Assembly: GCA_947683625.1 (NCBI GenBank)
Contig: CANTUR010000240.1
Coordinates: 124,001-188,000 of the forward strand
Reading direction: 5' to 3'
DNA from: Mallotus nudiflorus
Lineage: Eukaryota > Streptophyta > Magnoliopsida > Malpighiales > Euphorbiaceae
Length of the DNA stretch: 64,000 bases
Under the pieces are notes generated by a model. The model had not been told where the DNA came from, ran no database searches, and worked only from the letters and a program-made list of their open reading frames with translations. Positions 34,097 through 44,906 of this stretch are shown in pieces (position 1 is the stretch's first letter; every line of letters starts with the position of its first letter). Position numbers and translations under genes: made by a program.

Positions 34097-35877
34097 AGGC
34101 TGGATTTTGGCAACTTGGAATCAAAGAGGAAGACAGATACAAAACGGGCTTTTGTATTCCAAACAGACACTATCAATGGAATGTGCTGCCTTTTGGACTC
34201 AAAGTAGCCCCATCACTATTCCAACGGGCTATGATCAAAAACTTTGAGCCCATCCTCTCCAGCGCTCTTGTTTATATTGATGATATTCTTTTATTTTCTG
34301 CAGATATAAAAGCCCATGAGAAACTGCTCCAACAGTTTGCTAATCTTGTACGACATTATGGTGTTATGCTTTCACCCACCAAAATGTTCATTGGTCAAAC
34401 AGAGATAGATTTTCTTGGAATGAAATTCAAAGAAGGGAAGTATCTTCCAGGTCCTCATGTTGCAACAGAACTGGATAAATTTCCAAAAGAAAATCTTTCT
34501 GTCAAACAAATTAGACAAGTTCTTGGCATTATCAATTATCTCAAGGATTTCATTCCTCACTTAACAAAGAAGACAGCCCCTCTCAGAGCTCTTCTAAGAA
34601 AGAATCCTCCACCATGTTCCTCAGAACAAACAGAAGCTTTTGAACAACTCAGAATTTGCATAAAGAATCTTCCTGATCTCCAGATTCCCTCCACAGGAAA
34701 AAGAATTCTTCAAACAGATGCAAGCGATCAATTTTGGGGAGCTATTCTTTTAGAAGAGGATGACAATAAGAAAAAACGGATTTGTGCTCATGCTAGTGGA
34801 AAGTTCACAGACGCAGAATGCCATTATCACTCAACCTTTAAAGAGGTCTTTGTAGTTCAATATGGCATAAAAAAGTTTGAATTCCATCTAATTGGTCATC
34901 ATTTCAAAGTTGTGATGGACTGCTCATCATTTCCAAAAATGCTTGAATTCAAAGGAAAGACTCTGCCCCATCCTCAACTTCTCAGAATGAAAGAATGGTT
35001 CAGTAAGTATGACTTTGAAGTAGAACACATCAAAGGAGAGGATAACCTATTACCAGATCTTTTAAGCAGACCACCTTTCTCTTGTGAAAAACCCTTTCAG
35101 CTAAAAGTTCTTCCCATGTTATATATGTATCAAACTATTAATGCCAACTTTCTTGAAAAAGGTATTCCTCCATCCTTACCATCACACATTTCCATGACCA
35201 TCCTTAATCAAAAGGCAAGAACTCAAATTTTTGAACTTCAATCCGAACTAATAAGAAAATATGGGTTAGATTTTTTTCACAAATTAGGCTTTCATCCTAT
35301 CTATCCTTTCACCTGTATTTTCAGCTTCCTAAACCAAAGTCCTGGAAACCAATTTTATTGGCCTCCTAAATTGTTAATCCTGTTTTGGTATCTTTGTCAT
35401 CTATATTGGATCTCATTTGATCTTCAACCATTAAAGCTTGCAAGGTATATCAGCCTGCTTGAGAAGAATGAAGGTCTGAATCCACATTTGTCAACATTTC
35501 TCAAATGGTTCCAGAATTTGTCAAGATGGAAATCTTATTTGACAAATGAAGCTTATACTCAACATGTGGCACCTCCTCTCGAATGTCATACTATCATCAC
35601 CTTCAAAAGAACTTTCTTCAAAGCTAAAGGTGTTTTCACTGATGTACCATGTTTTAATATCTATGGGACTTATAGACACTCAATGATGCACTATATTACC
35701 ATAGATACCATAGATCCTTCACCATGGAGAGAATTTCAAAGACACATGTTCGAAAAAAATGGTATTATTCCAAAGGAGATATGGCCAAAGATATCTGATG
35801 ATGCCCCATGGGAAATATTTCCTCCTGATTATGGGAAACAGCTGTTAGCAGACAAAGAATATTGGGAAAAGACATAA
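34060..35877 (+). pseudogene. Pararetrovirus RT-RNase H and C-terminal region, copy C
   Basis: 605 codons containing FDLKAGFWQL, LPFGLKVAPS, the catalytic block VYIDDILLFS and RNase H with QTDASD, TFKEVF and VVMDCSSF. The aromatic-rich C-terminal region follows, to a TAA at 35875-35877 where A and B have CAA. The RT and RNase H motif residues look unbroken in this copy, although the preceding frame is shifted, so it is not expressed as part of a polyprotein. Confidence 0.85.
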
Positions 35878-36180
35878 AGGATTACATCAATACCGTCTCA
35901 CATGCAAATTGATGATCCTTATCAAGCCAGCTCATCTGATCCTTATCAAGACAGCTCATCTGATCCTTATCAAGACAGCTCATCTGATCATTATCAAGCC
36001 AGCTCATCTGCAGAACAGATATGGTTAAACTCTTTCAAATCAAATAATTCAGAGGACCCACGTATGCCAATAGCAGGACACTCACAAGATCCTGACGAAG
36101 ACTTTTACCATAGTGAAGACAGTGTTGAAGATAAGAATCTATCTCCAAGTCACAAGCCAATTAGTCATAAATTGTTGTAA
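35878..36180 (+). pseudogene. Pararetrovirus C-terminal DPYQ-repeat tail, copy C
   Basis: Remaining C-terminal coding sequence after the nonsense codon. It has four DPYQ-type octapeptides (35914-36009, the last as DHYQ) and the acidic tail, and ends SHKLL where A and B end SHKWL. Confidence 0.8.
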
Positions 36181-36281
36181 TTTAAAGATGTTACTTTATC
36201 AGTGGATATCTATCCATGTTTGTCTGTTTATTTTTAGTTGTTTGTTTGCTTGTAGGCCTTCTTTTACCTCCGCTCCTTCTC

Positions 36282-36288
36282 TATATAA
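36282..36288 (+). promoter_or_regulatory. TATA box downstream of copy C
   Basis: TATATAA in the same CTCTATATAAGGAG context. AATAAA follows at 36347-36352. A transcript from here would run into the fold-back with fragment D and then host sequence. Confidence 0.7.
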
Positions 36289-36665
36289 GGAGCTTTCTGT
36301 CTTAGTTGAAAGGCAGAACCCCTCTTGTAAAAATTTTCAGAAGCTAAATAAACCATGGCCTTTTAAAAAGTCTTTCTTCTTCTCTAGCAGTTAGATTATG
36401 AATTACAATTATTCCACCTATCTAAATTAAGGAGTATGCTCTGTACTTGCCTCTATGAAGGATCTGGTACATCAGAAACTTAATTAAGAAAATGATCCAG
36501 TAACCAACTCTATTAAGATTATAATTTATAGTTGTATAGATTATAAAAAGGGGACAGGCTGTCTGGCCGGAAATTGGTTGTGTGATGCTATAAGTACGGC
36601 TTTGGCTAGTCCATGATATAATTTGTATAGCTATGAAATATAATTTTAATGGAGCTCTGGAAAAT

Positions 36666-36676
36666 TGGTATCAGAG
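36666..36676 (+). other. Partial primer-binding site after copy C
   Basis: TGGTATCAGAG followed by T where the others have CC. The viral leader breaks off about 28 bp later, at 36704. Confidence 0.65.
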
Positions 36677-36711
36677 TTTTGTTTTTGCATAAGGTGGAAT
36701 TGTTTTTGCTC

Positions 36712-36987
36712 TGGCACATACTTATAATCACATATTACAGAGGGAGTAGAAGAGGGAACAGAAGAGCTTTCTGGTTCTGTCATGTTTAAGAATTTCTTCT
36801 CTTTCAATCTTCATATGAATTATAACAATTCCACCTTATGCAAAAACAAGGCTCTAATACCAATTTTCCAGAGCTCCATTAAAATTATATTTCATAGCTA
36901 TACAGATTATATCATGGACTAGCCAAAGCCGTACTTATAGCATTACACAACCAATTTCCGGCCAGACAGCCTGTTCCCTTTTTATAA
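36712..36987 (-). mobile_element. Pararetrovirus fragment D (leader and movement protein start, minus strand)
   Basis: On the minus strand it reads from the leader phrase TTATAAAAAGGG through a primer site (TGGTATTAGAGCC, 36850-36862) and the movement protein start codon (36781-36783), and stops about 23 codons later. It is separated from the end of copy C by a few bases of filler (36705-36711). It lies inverted to the copy C leader, forming a hairpin-capable repeat. Its outer end falls at the same leader position as the start of copy B. Confidence 0.85.
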
Positions 36988-37943
36988 GTGTATCACTATT
37001 TTTATAAAGAAGAAATCTTAATTTAGGGAAATTTATTTTATTCAAAAAATATATAAAAATATTATTATTATTTCTTTTTTGTAAAATATCACTATATTTC
37101 CTAAGTGTAAGATTTAATTTTTTTTTTATTGTAACTTGATATATTTTAGTAAACTATCATTATTTTAATGATTATTTTTTATTAATTAAAAATAATTTTA
37201 TGTAAAAATAGTTAAAATAATATCAATTTATATAATTATAAAAACTATAAAAATTAATTTCATAAAAACTGATTTACTTTTCTATAGTGCAACAATTTAA
37301 CGTAAAACAAACAAATTATAATTAAAAAGCACTATAATTTTATATTTACAGAAAAAGATGTTAGTTCACAAAAAAAAGCAAAATATTTTCACATTTTTTT
37401 GTAAATTTTTCTAAAAAAATACATTATTTTATTTTGAAACGAAATAAGCATATGAAGCACCTTAAATTTTGTATTAAATCTCATCAATTTGCATAAAATG
37501 TAAAAAAAAAATAAAAATAAAAATAAAAATAAAAAAAAAGAATTTTGATGATCCAATAATACAGTTAGAGAGCAAAATTATAAAATAAAAAATAATCCAT
37601 TGATCATAACCTAAAATAACTTATGTTGTCATTTTGTTGTTTTTCTTATATTTGTGAGAAATTATTTTTTATTCTTTTACTAAGTTTTCTTTATAGAAAA
37701 AGTAACATTTAATAAAACATCATTTGGTGGTTTTTTTTTTTTTTTTAAACAAGGTGAGCCCATCTATTATTATGAACGAGTTTGGACATGTTAATTGCCT
37801 TTTTGATAAAAGTTGAGATCAAATATCACTGGATGCATCCGATTAGATTGGCAAAATTTTAGTACATTCATTATTTATTAGGATTCAAAATATTATTAAT
37901 GAAAATAAAAAGTACAATAAGAGTACAATAAGGAATAAAAAAA
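36988..37943. other. AT-rich spacer without genes
   Basis: Very AT-rich, with poly-A/T runs (37500-37540, 37731-37746). No coding or repeat family recognised. Confidence 0.7.
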
Positions 37944-38800
37944 TTAATAAAAATGAAACCTCTCAACAATACTAAAATCTTCAAAAAGAAGATTAATACA
38001 AAACTCAGGACAAGAGTACCGCCTCAGGAAATCATTATTTTGTGCTCCAAACTTTGCCAAACTATCTGACACACCATTGCCTTCACGATAAATATGTGAA
38101 ACAACAACATTCATGCTGCAAAGATTGTGCAAACATGAATCCCATTGAAGCTGAACCACCCAGGGAACATCAACAGAACATGATTGGAACAAATGAACTA
38201 CTCAAATAGAATGACACCCCAACCATAAATTACACCAACCAAACTCCTTAGCTTTTCAAATTGCAAACATGGCAGCTTGCAATTCATTAACGAAAGCAAA
38301 ACCCATGCCAATATTAAAAGCAAACGCACCTTTAACATAACCTCTAGCATTACGAAAAACACCACCAGCACCTGACATCCCTAGAGAGCCAATTGCTGAA
38401 CTATTAGTGTTAGCTTTAACCCAACCATTAATAGGAGGCTGTAAAGTGACACTGATTATCTTTGTAGCTTTAAATGGAATAGCAGTTATATTAAATAGAG
38501 AAAGAGTATGCAATTCTGCCAAAGAGTTAGTCACAGAGCCATGATTAAAGAAAGCACACTCATTAACCATATTCCAAAGACTGCGATGTGCCATAAAGAT
38601 GTCAGGCTTAGCTTCTTCAAAAATAATTAAATTTTGACTATGCTAAATCATCCAAATAGCACTAACAATAGTTGAATTCCATAGCATTCTAACATGAGAA
38701 CTAAAAGTACATTTCATAGCGAAGTTGATAAGAGAAATGAGAGTATGACCCAAAGTTAATGAATGGCTCTGAAAAGCATACCTATGTTAATTGTTGAATT
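37944..38800 (-). pseudogene. LINE (non-LTR retrotransposon) ORF2 C-terminal RNase H remnant
   Basis: The minus-strand reading in two frames shows the plant LINE RNase H domain: 'PPINGWVKANTNSSAIG' then 'GGVFRNARGYVKGAFAF' and 'FVNELQAAMFAI' (38594-38256). It continues with 'VPWVVQLQWDSCLHNLCSMN' and 'VSHIYREGNGVSDSLAKFG' (38192-37944). The usual first catalytic Asp (in VNTDGA) is Asn here. Sequence above 38594 resembles the linker between the zf-RVT and RNase H domains. The frame breaks between 38193 and 38255 indicate a pseudogene. Such domains also occur in host RNase H-like genes, so a LINE origin is likely, not proven. Confidence 0.75.
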
Positions 38801-39918
38801 TGGGATTGCCGATGTGTGATGGACAAGTTGGAGAAGCCCGTAGAGTACATAGGCGATGCTTATACATTCAAGCATAGCGATAGTTCATATAGGTGTTACT
38901 GTTACCACCTTAGTGCATAAGGACGACGCCTGACTAGTGAACCGACGCCTGAAAATGTTCAAGTGACGCCTATGTAGAAAGAACGACACTCTCAGTTTAA
39001 ATTTTGTATGCGACATGGGTAAAATGAATTTGTGGGCTGGGAATAGGCCTGGCCACAAGAGGCTTGGCCACAAGCCAAGTTAGACACTGAACCAAAACCA
39101 GTCCGATTAAAATCAGACCGAAACTAAGTTGAACTGACCAGAAAACGTGGGAAGGATCAGTTCCTCTCTAAATGGAATCGTGAACTGAAGGTTTCGAACT
39201 AATATTTAAAAAAAAAAAAAATATATATATATATATATATTGTAAAATTTTTTATTTCAACCAATATTATATAAAAACTAACATAAAATAATTTTATTTT
39301 TATCTTTTGAATTTTTTTATCTAAAATTAACTAGTTAATTTATTTTAAGTTAACTAGTTAAGGTAAAATTATTTTTTATATTTTATTTTTAACTAAAAAA
39401 TAACTTATTAAAATGTCATAATAAATTTTTATTTCAACTTTATATCATAAATAAAAGTATATCAAATTGAATCAATTCAAAACTAAAATCGACCAGTTTA
39501 AATCGAAATAGGAATCGGCTAATTCTTGAACTAGCTCTGAACTAGTCTTGTGCCCAGTTCCGGTCCGGTTCTAGTAACTCTAAAACCAACGATTCATAAA
39601 TTATGGCTATGCCTAGTTGGGAAGGCCTTTAAAGCACTGTTGGTTTATAAAGTATATATTTTGGCTTAGTTTATATTTAATCGAAAATGAATTTATTTTT
39701 TTTAAGAAATCGAAAATTAATATTTAAGAACTAAAGAGCATAACTAACAATACTAAAATTGATAGTTGTGCAATAATATAATTAGGAAAAGTATATTGGT
39801 TATATCATGAAATGTAAAATTTAAATAATATTGTTCTTGAGTTTTTGTGCATTCCAACAATCGTGTAACGTCGCAGTTAAAATTATAGATGCATCTTACT
39901 GTATGCATTGTCTAAATG

Positions 39919-39974
<56 letters not shown>

Positions 39975-40271
39975 CAACCAAAAGTATAAATTCTCAACTT
40001 AAAATTGCAGAGGCTGCTTTATGTGACATGAATATGTATAGAAAGGAATGGATTAAAAGATAAATGTGACCATAAGAAGGCATCAAATGACATATTGAGC
40101 AGAAGCCAGCAGTAACAAGTTCATAAAGATAGATAGTTGCTTAAGGTGTTTTAAATGAATTTGTGTTGCTATCCTTTTTTCTTCTTTTCTTCTTTTTATT
40201 ATTATTTTTTTTCCATTAATATAAGGAAAGGGAAAAGTGGTATGGATCCTAGGTGTGGTCACATGCCTTTG
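38801..40271. other. Non-coding stretch with GACGCCT motifs and microsatellites
   Basis: 38840-39000 contains repeated 'gacgcct/ggcgatgc' motifs. 39060-39600 has scattered 'gaaccaaaaccagtcc' and 'gttccggtccggttc' phrases typical of small hAT-like elements, without clean ends. AT microsatellites lie at 39222-39240 and 39920-39972. No genes. Confidence 0.6.
39920..39972. repeat. AT dinucleotide microsatellite
   Basis: Continuous AT repeat of about 50 bp. Confidence 0.9.
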
Positions 40272-40434
40272 GCAGGATTGGTTTTTTTTTTTTTTTTTTT
40301 TTACCAAAGATTAATAGTTAATATTAAATTAGAGGGGAAGGGGAGGTGAAGTTGCGATTCGAACAGCCTACCGTCCATTAAGGCCCTGAGAGTCCTTACC
40401 ACTACAACCATACGCATAGGGCATGCAGGATTGG
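40272..40434 (-). mobile_element. tRNA-derived SINE with target-site duplication
   Basis: On the minus strand the element begins near 40424 with ATGCCCTATGCG. It then has a Pol III A-box-like TGGTTGTAGTGG and a B-box-like TGTTCGAATC (around 40352-40361), and ends in a poly(A) tract (the plus-strand T run at 40282-40303). It is flanked by the direct repeat GCAGGATTGG at 40272-40281 and 40425-40434. Internal promoter boxes, tail and a 10-bp duplication together define a SINE of roughly 140 bp. Confidence 0.85.
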
Positions 40435-40896
40435 TTGTTAGGTAAAGGGAAATTATACAATGAAACAGTGATTTCAACTCAGAAAGTTACATTCATATAT
40501 TTAATGGGTGGTTTTTATTTATGGGATATTCTTACTTAGACTAGTTGTATTACACTTAATGGTTAGATTCGAATCATAATTTAGGTGTTTTGTTTTCATT
40601 TAACAACTTTCTTACACTTTAGTTATGTGTCTTACATCTAATAATATGGTATAAAACATTCAACCTACGCAAGAATCTCCATTTACTTTATATAGGTATA
40701 TATTTTTAAAAATTATCAAAGCAAGAACATGCGTGAACATGGATGGTTATTTTTTCGAACTAAATTTTCTTACAATATGGCGCAATCTAATTGGTTTATT
40801 ATTCCATTTATTGATATGTATATAAATTTACACATGTTCTATAATGTGTAAACATGGATACCATGATACAGTCTCTACTATGGCCTTAAAATTTAT
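40435..40896. other. Spacer without genes
   Basis: No coding or repeat structure recognised. Confidence 0.6.
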
Positions 40897-41112
40897 ATTA
40901 GGAAGTGATTGTTAGTGCTGAAATAAATATCAGCTAGTTGTTTATTTTTCTACATTTTAATTATATGTGAGTCTATAAAATGGCACTGCTATTTATCTTA
41001 TTTTGTACCAATTGAATTGAGTAAAATAATACAACAGTTCATATACTCTTTTAGTCTAACTTTTTTATTTTCTTCGATTAAATAAATCTCTATTTTTCTC
41101 TTCAAACCAACA
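40897..41112 (+). mobile_element. 5' LTR (truncated) of a Ty1/copia element
   Basis: About 215 bp matching the 3' LTR at 47975-48189 from 'attaggaagtgattg' to 'caaaccaaca'. The first ~80 bp of the LTR are absent. The primer site TGGTATCAAAGCTGG (41116-41130) follows, complementary to initiator tRNA-Met. Confidence 0.85.
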
Positions 41113-41158
41113 TTGTGGTATCAAAGCTGGTTACTTTCATACTTTTGGGCATTTTTAC

Positions 41159-42120
41159 ATGGCAAATAATAATAGTACACTGAGCATAGCCCAACCAGCC
41201 TTGCCAATCTTTAAAGGCAACAACTATAAGTTTTGGAGCATTAAAATAAAAATTTTATTCAAGTCATAGGAGTTCTGGGACTTGGTGGAGCATGGATACA
41301 ATGATCAAGATGAAGAGACTAAATTGAAGGAAAAAAAAAGACTCGAAAGCCTTGTTCTTCATTCAACAAGCTGTGCATGAGTCAGTTACAACAGCCTCTA
41401 CAACAAAGGAGGCATGGTTAACCTTGCAGCTGGCATATCATGGCTCATCCACGGTGGTCGTGGTGAAGTTGTAGACACTTAATCGTGAATTTCAAAATTT
41501 GCACATGAAGAATGGTGAATCAGTGCATGATTTTTTGATAAACGTAGCAGCAATTGTCAATCAATTGAGGTCATATGGAGAGGAGGTCTCAGAGAGGACT
41601 GTTGTTATGAAAGTGTTGAGGAGTTTAACTCCTAAATTTGACCATGTGGTTGTAGCTATTGAGGAGTCCAAAAATCTGTTAACTTATTCATTTGATGAGT
41701 TGATAAGTTCTCTATAAGCACGCGAAGCAAGAATTAACTAGAAATAGAGGAAAAGAGTGAATAAAAGGCATTTCAAATAAAAGGTGAAGGCTCAAAGGAA
41801 CATGAAAGAGCAGCAGGTCAAGGAAAAGGCAGAGGAGGATTTCGAGGAAAGAATTTTAGACATGACAATGGAAGAGGTAGATGGTCTAAGCAAAAATTCA
41901 ATAACAAAGGCAACATTCAGTGTTATAATTGTAGAAAATTCGGGCATGTGAAAGCAGATTACTAGTTTAAAGATAGAAAGGTGAATTATGCAGAAGAAGC
42001 TAATGAAGAAAGAAAATTGTTTATGGCACACAACAAGACAATTGACACATATGGTGGAGTATGCTTTGTAGGTAACAGGTGTTCCAATCATATGACAGGC
42101 AAGAAGTCACTCTTTAAGGA
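41159..42120 (+). pseudogene. Ty1/copia gag and start of protease
   Basis: Gag starts at 41159 (MANNNSTLSIAQPALPIFKG, then 'NYKFWSIKI'), typical of copia gag. An open piece at 41499-41717 carries 'VHDFLINVAAIVNQLRSYGE' of the UBN2/gag domain. The zinc knuckle near 41925 reads CYNCRKFGHVKADY: its last Cys is Tyr and the next codon is a stop. The protease motif region follows at 42050-42120. Many stops; dead. Confidence 0.8.
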
Positions 42121-43640
42121 GATTGATGAGAGCTAAAAGAGGAGGGTCATATTGGGAGATGATAAAGAAATAGAGGTTGAGGGGAAAGGAACCGTGGCTA
42201 TTACAGCTAGCCAAGGTAAAACATAGCTCTTATATGATGTTCAATTTGCTCCTAATTTAGCACATAATTTGTTGAGTGTTGGGCAGTTGCTTATTAGTGG
42301 GTACTTCACTCTATTTGATGATGAAGCATATGTCATTAAGAACAAACAATTAGGCTAAGTGATTACAAATGTTCAAATGATAAAAAAAATAAATGTTTCC
42401 ACTTGATGTCTCCACTGTGGAAGAGTTTGCTTTGGTTGCTGGAGAAAAAAATGAATCCAAGCTATGGCATCTTCAGTATGGACACCTGAATGTGAAAGGA
42501 TTACAACTACTTAAAAGGGAAGGTATGGTTTATGGCTTACCAAAAATTCAAATAACTGATTTATGTGAAGGATGCATTTATGGCAAGCAGATGAGGAAGT
42601 CATTTCCTAGTGGGAAGGCATGGAGAGCTGCAACATGTCTTGAACTGGTTCATGCAAACTTGTGTGATCCTATGAATACAAAATCATTTAGAGGAAGTTA
42701 CTATTTTCTTTTATTTATGGATGACCTCAGCAGAATGAATTGGGTATATTTTCTGAAATTTAAGTCACAAACATTTAAGAATTTCAAAAAATTTAAAGCA
42801 TTGGTTGAGAATCAAAGTGGCAAGAGTATAAAAGTAAGTCACACGGACAAAAATGGTGAGTTACTTCCAAAAGAATTTAATAAATTTTGTGAGGAGAATG
42901 GAATTCAAAGGGAGCTGATACCACCATATACTCCAGAGCAAAACGGGGTGGTGGAACGCAAAAATAGAATAGTGGTGGAGATGGCAAGAAGTCTATTGAA
43001 AGGGAAAGGTCTTCCAAATTCATATTGGGCAGAAGCGGTAGCAATAATGGTGTATTTGCTAAATATTTCCCTTACAAAAGTGGTTTAGAATTACACTCCA
43101 TATGAAGCATGGAAAGGGACCAAACCCATTGTAAGCCATTTAAAAGTGTTTCGTTCTATTGCTTATACTTTAGTTAATTCTCAAAATCGTATAAAATTAG
43201 ATGAAAAATTAGTAAAATTTATTTTTATTGGTTATTGTTATGAATCCAAAGCATATAAGTTGTATAATCCTAACACAGGCAAGATAATTGTCAGTAGAAA
43301 TGTAATGTTTAATGAAAAAGCAGGTTGGGATTGGAATGGAGGAAGTTCAAGTGAGGAAGATCAGTCAAAAGTTCCATTAGTTGAAGAAAACTTAAATTCA
43401 ACTTCAGCTAGTTCACCAATTTCCACTCCAATTGAGTGCAGCCCAACAACTACACCAAATGCCAGCCCAAACACTAGCAACTCAGTAAGTGAGTCTTCGA
43501 AGGAGACACCACCACATAAATTTAGATCATTAAGGGAGATATACGAATCAAATGAATTTGCTTTGCTAGTTATAGATCCTTCAACTTATGAAAAGACAAT
43601 AAAAAGAGAAGAGTGGAAGAAGGCGATGAAATAAGAACTC
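42121..43640 (+). pseudogene. Ty1/copia protease end and integrase
   Basis: After a broken protease tail ('NLLSVGQLL', 42270-42296), integrase is open at 42393-43088. It has the HHCC zinc region (LWHLQYGHLN...CEGCIYGK) and core motifs 'MDDLSRMNWVYFLK', 'HTDKNGELLPKEF' and 'PYTPEQNGVVERKNR'. The first catalytic Asp (usually in HTDLCGPM) is Asn in 'LVHANLCDPM'. The C-terminal part and Ser/Thr-rich spacer continue at 43146-43634. Confidence 0.85.
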
Positions 43641-44906
43641 ATGTCCATTGAAATGAACTTAACATAGGAGCTAACAGACTTGCCTAATGGAAAGAATGCA
43701 ATAGGCTTAAAGTGGATAGACAAAGCTTAATGTAGATGGAAGTGTTCAAAAGCATAAGGCACGATTGGTAGCAGAAGGCTATTCTCAGCAACAAGGAATT
43801 GACTACGAGGGGAATTCTTCTCCTGTAGCACGATTTGAAATAGTCATAATAGTCTTGGCATTAGTAACTCAACTCAAATGGAAGGTGTACCAATTAGATG
43901 TAAAATCAATATTTTTGAATGGTGAGCTTGAAAAAGAAGTTTATGTCTCCCAACCAGAAGGTTTTGTGATCAACGGGAAAGAATAAAAAGTGTACAAGCT
44001 GTGAAAAGCCCTTTATGGCTTAAAGCAGGCTCCAAGGGCCTAGTATAGTAAAATTAATGCATACTTTCATCAAAATGGCTTTATGAGGAGTGAAAATGAG
44101 CCTAATCTCTATCTGTAGAAGCTAGGTATTGCTGACTTCATAATAGGGTGTTTAAAAGTATATGATATAATCTATATAGGGACAAGTTCAGCACTTGTAA
44201 AAGAGTTCAAGTTCAAAATAATGAGCAGCTTTGAAATGATAGACCTGGGATTGCTGCACTATTTTCTTGGACTAGAGATTATACAAGATGAAGCTGGGGT
44301 ATTTATTTCTCAGATTAAGTATACTGCAGACTTACTAAAGAAATTCAACATGTCCAATTGCAAGATGATGGCTACTCCAATGAACGTGAATAAAAAATTA
44401 TAGCAAAAGGATGGAGTTGAAAAAGCAAATCAGAAGCAATTTATGAGTTTAGTTGGTGGACTGATATACTTAACACACACACGACCTGACATTTCATTTT
44501 CAATTGGAGTTACGTCAAGGTTCATGAGTAATCCATCAATGTAACACTATGGAGCAGCAAAGAGGATTTTAGGGTATATTGCAGGGACATTGAATTTTGG
44601 AATTTAGTACACTCATGTAACCAATTTCAAATTTGTCGGTTTCACTGATAGTGACTGGGCAAGCTCATTAGATGATAGAAGAAGCACTTCTGGAAGCATG
44701 ATTGGAATGGGATCTGGTGTGATCATGTGGAGTTCCAAAAAATAAGCAACAACAACTTTGTCAACAACTGAGGCAGAGTATGTGGCTATCACTGCAATAA
44801 CTTGTCAATGTATTTGGCTTAGGAGAATGTTAAGCGAGTTGCATCAAAGCCAAAAAGAAAGGACTAAACTTTACTATGATAATAAATCACAATTGCAATG
44901 GCAAAG
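43641..44906 (+). pseudogene. Ty1/copia RT and RNase H (first part)
   Basis: RT pieces: 'HKARLVAEGYSQQQGIDYEG' (43758-43815, with one shift), 'VYQLDVKSIFLNGELEKEVY' and 'LYGLKQAPRA' near 44015. A degraded YVDD region lies at 44160 (reads VYDIIYI), with 'HYFLGLEI' near 44256. RNase H: 'DSDWASSLDDRRSTSGSMIG' (about 44650-44710), 'STTEAEYVAI' and 'YYDNKSQ'. It is cut at 44906 by a Ty3/gypsy insertion and resumes at 47688. Confidence 0.85.

Larger units (their letters stand above)
29400..36711 (+). mobile_element. Petuvirus-like endogenous pararetrovirus, copy C (plus strand)
   Basis: Second tandem plus-strand unit with all domains, from the leader and movement protein (29670) to the end of the C-terminal region (36180) and a trailing regulatory region that stops just after the primer site near 36704. 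Breaks relative to A and B: one-base insertions near 29908 and 32446, a one-base deletion near 34038, and nonsense codons at 30364-30366, 31405-31407, 31756-31758 and 35875-35877. It has far fewer indels than B. From 36712 the sequence folds back into fragment D. Confidence 0.9.

Noticed and set aside
16726..36987. Array read as a functional, releasable virus
   Set aside because: Every copy has nonsense codons; B and C also have frame changes, and A lacks the movement protein, so none encodes a complete polyprotein.
39040..39600. Possible hAT MITE ('ggcctggccacaag' ... 'gtccggttctag')
   Set aside because: Has the motif style of small hAT elements, but I could not find matching ends or a target duplication.
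40083..40349. Lysine- and phenylalanine-rich frames around the poly-T stretches
   Set aside because: Caused by low-complexity T-runs next to the SINE.
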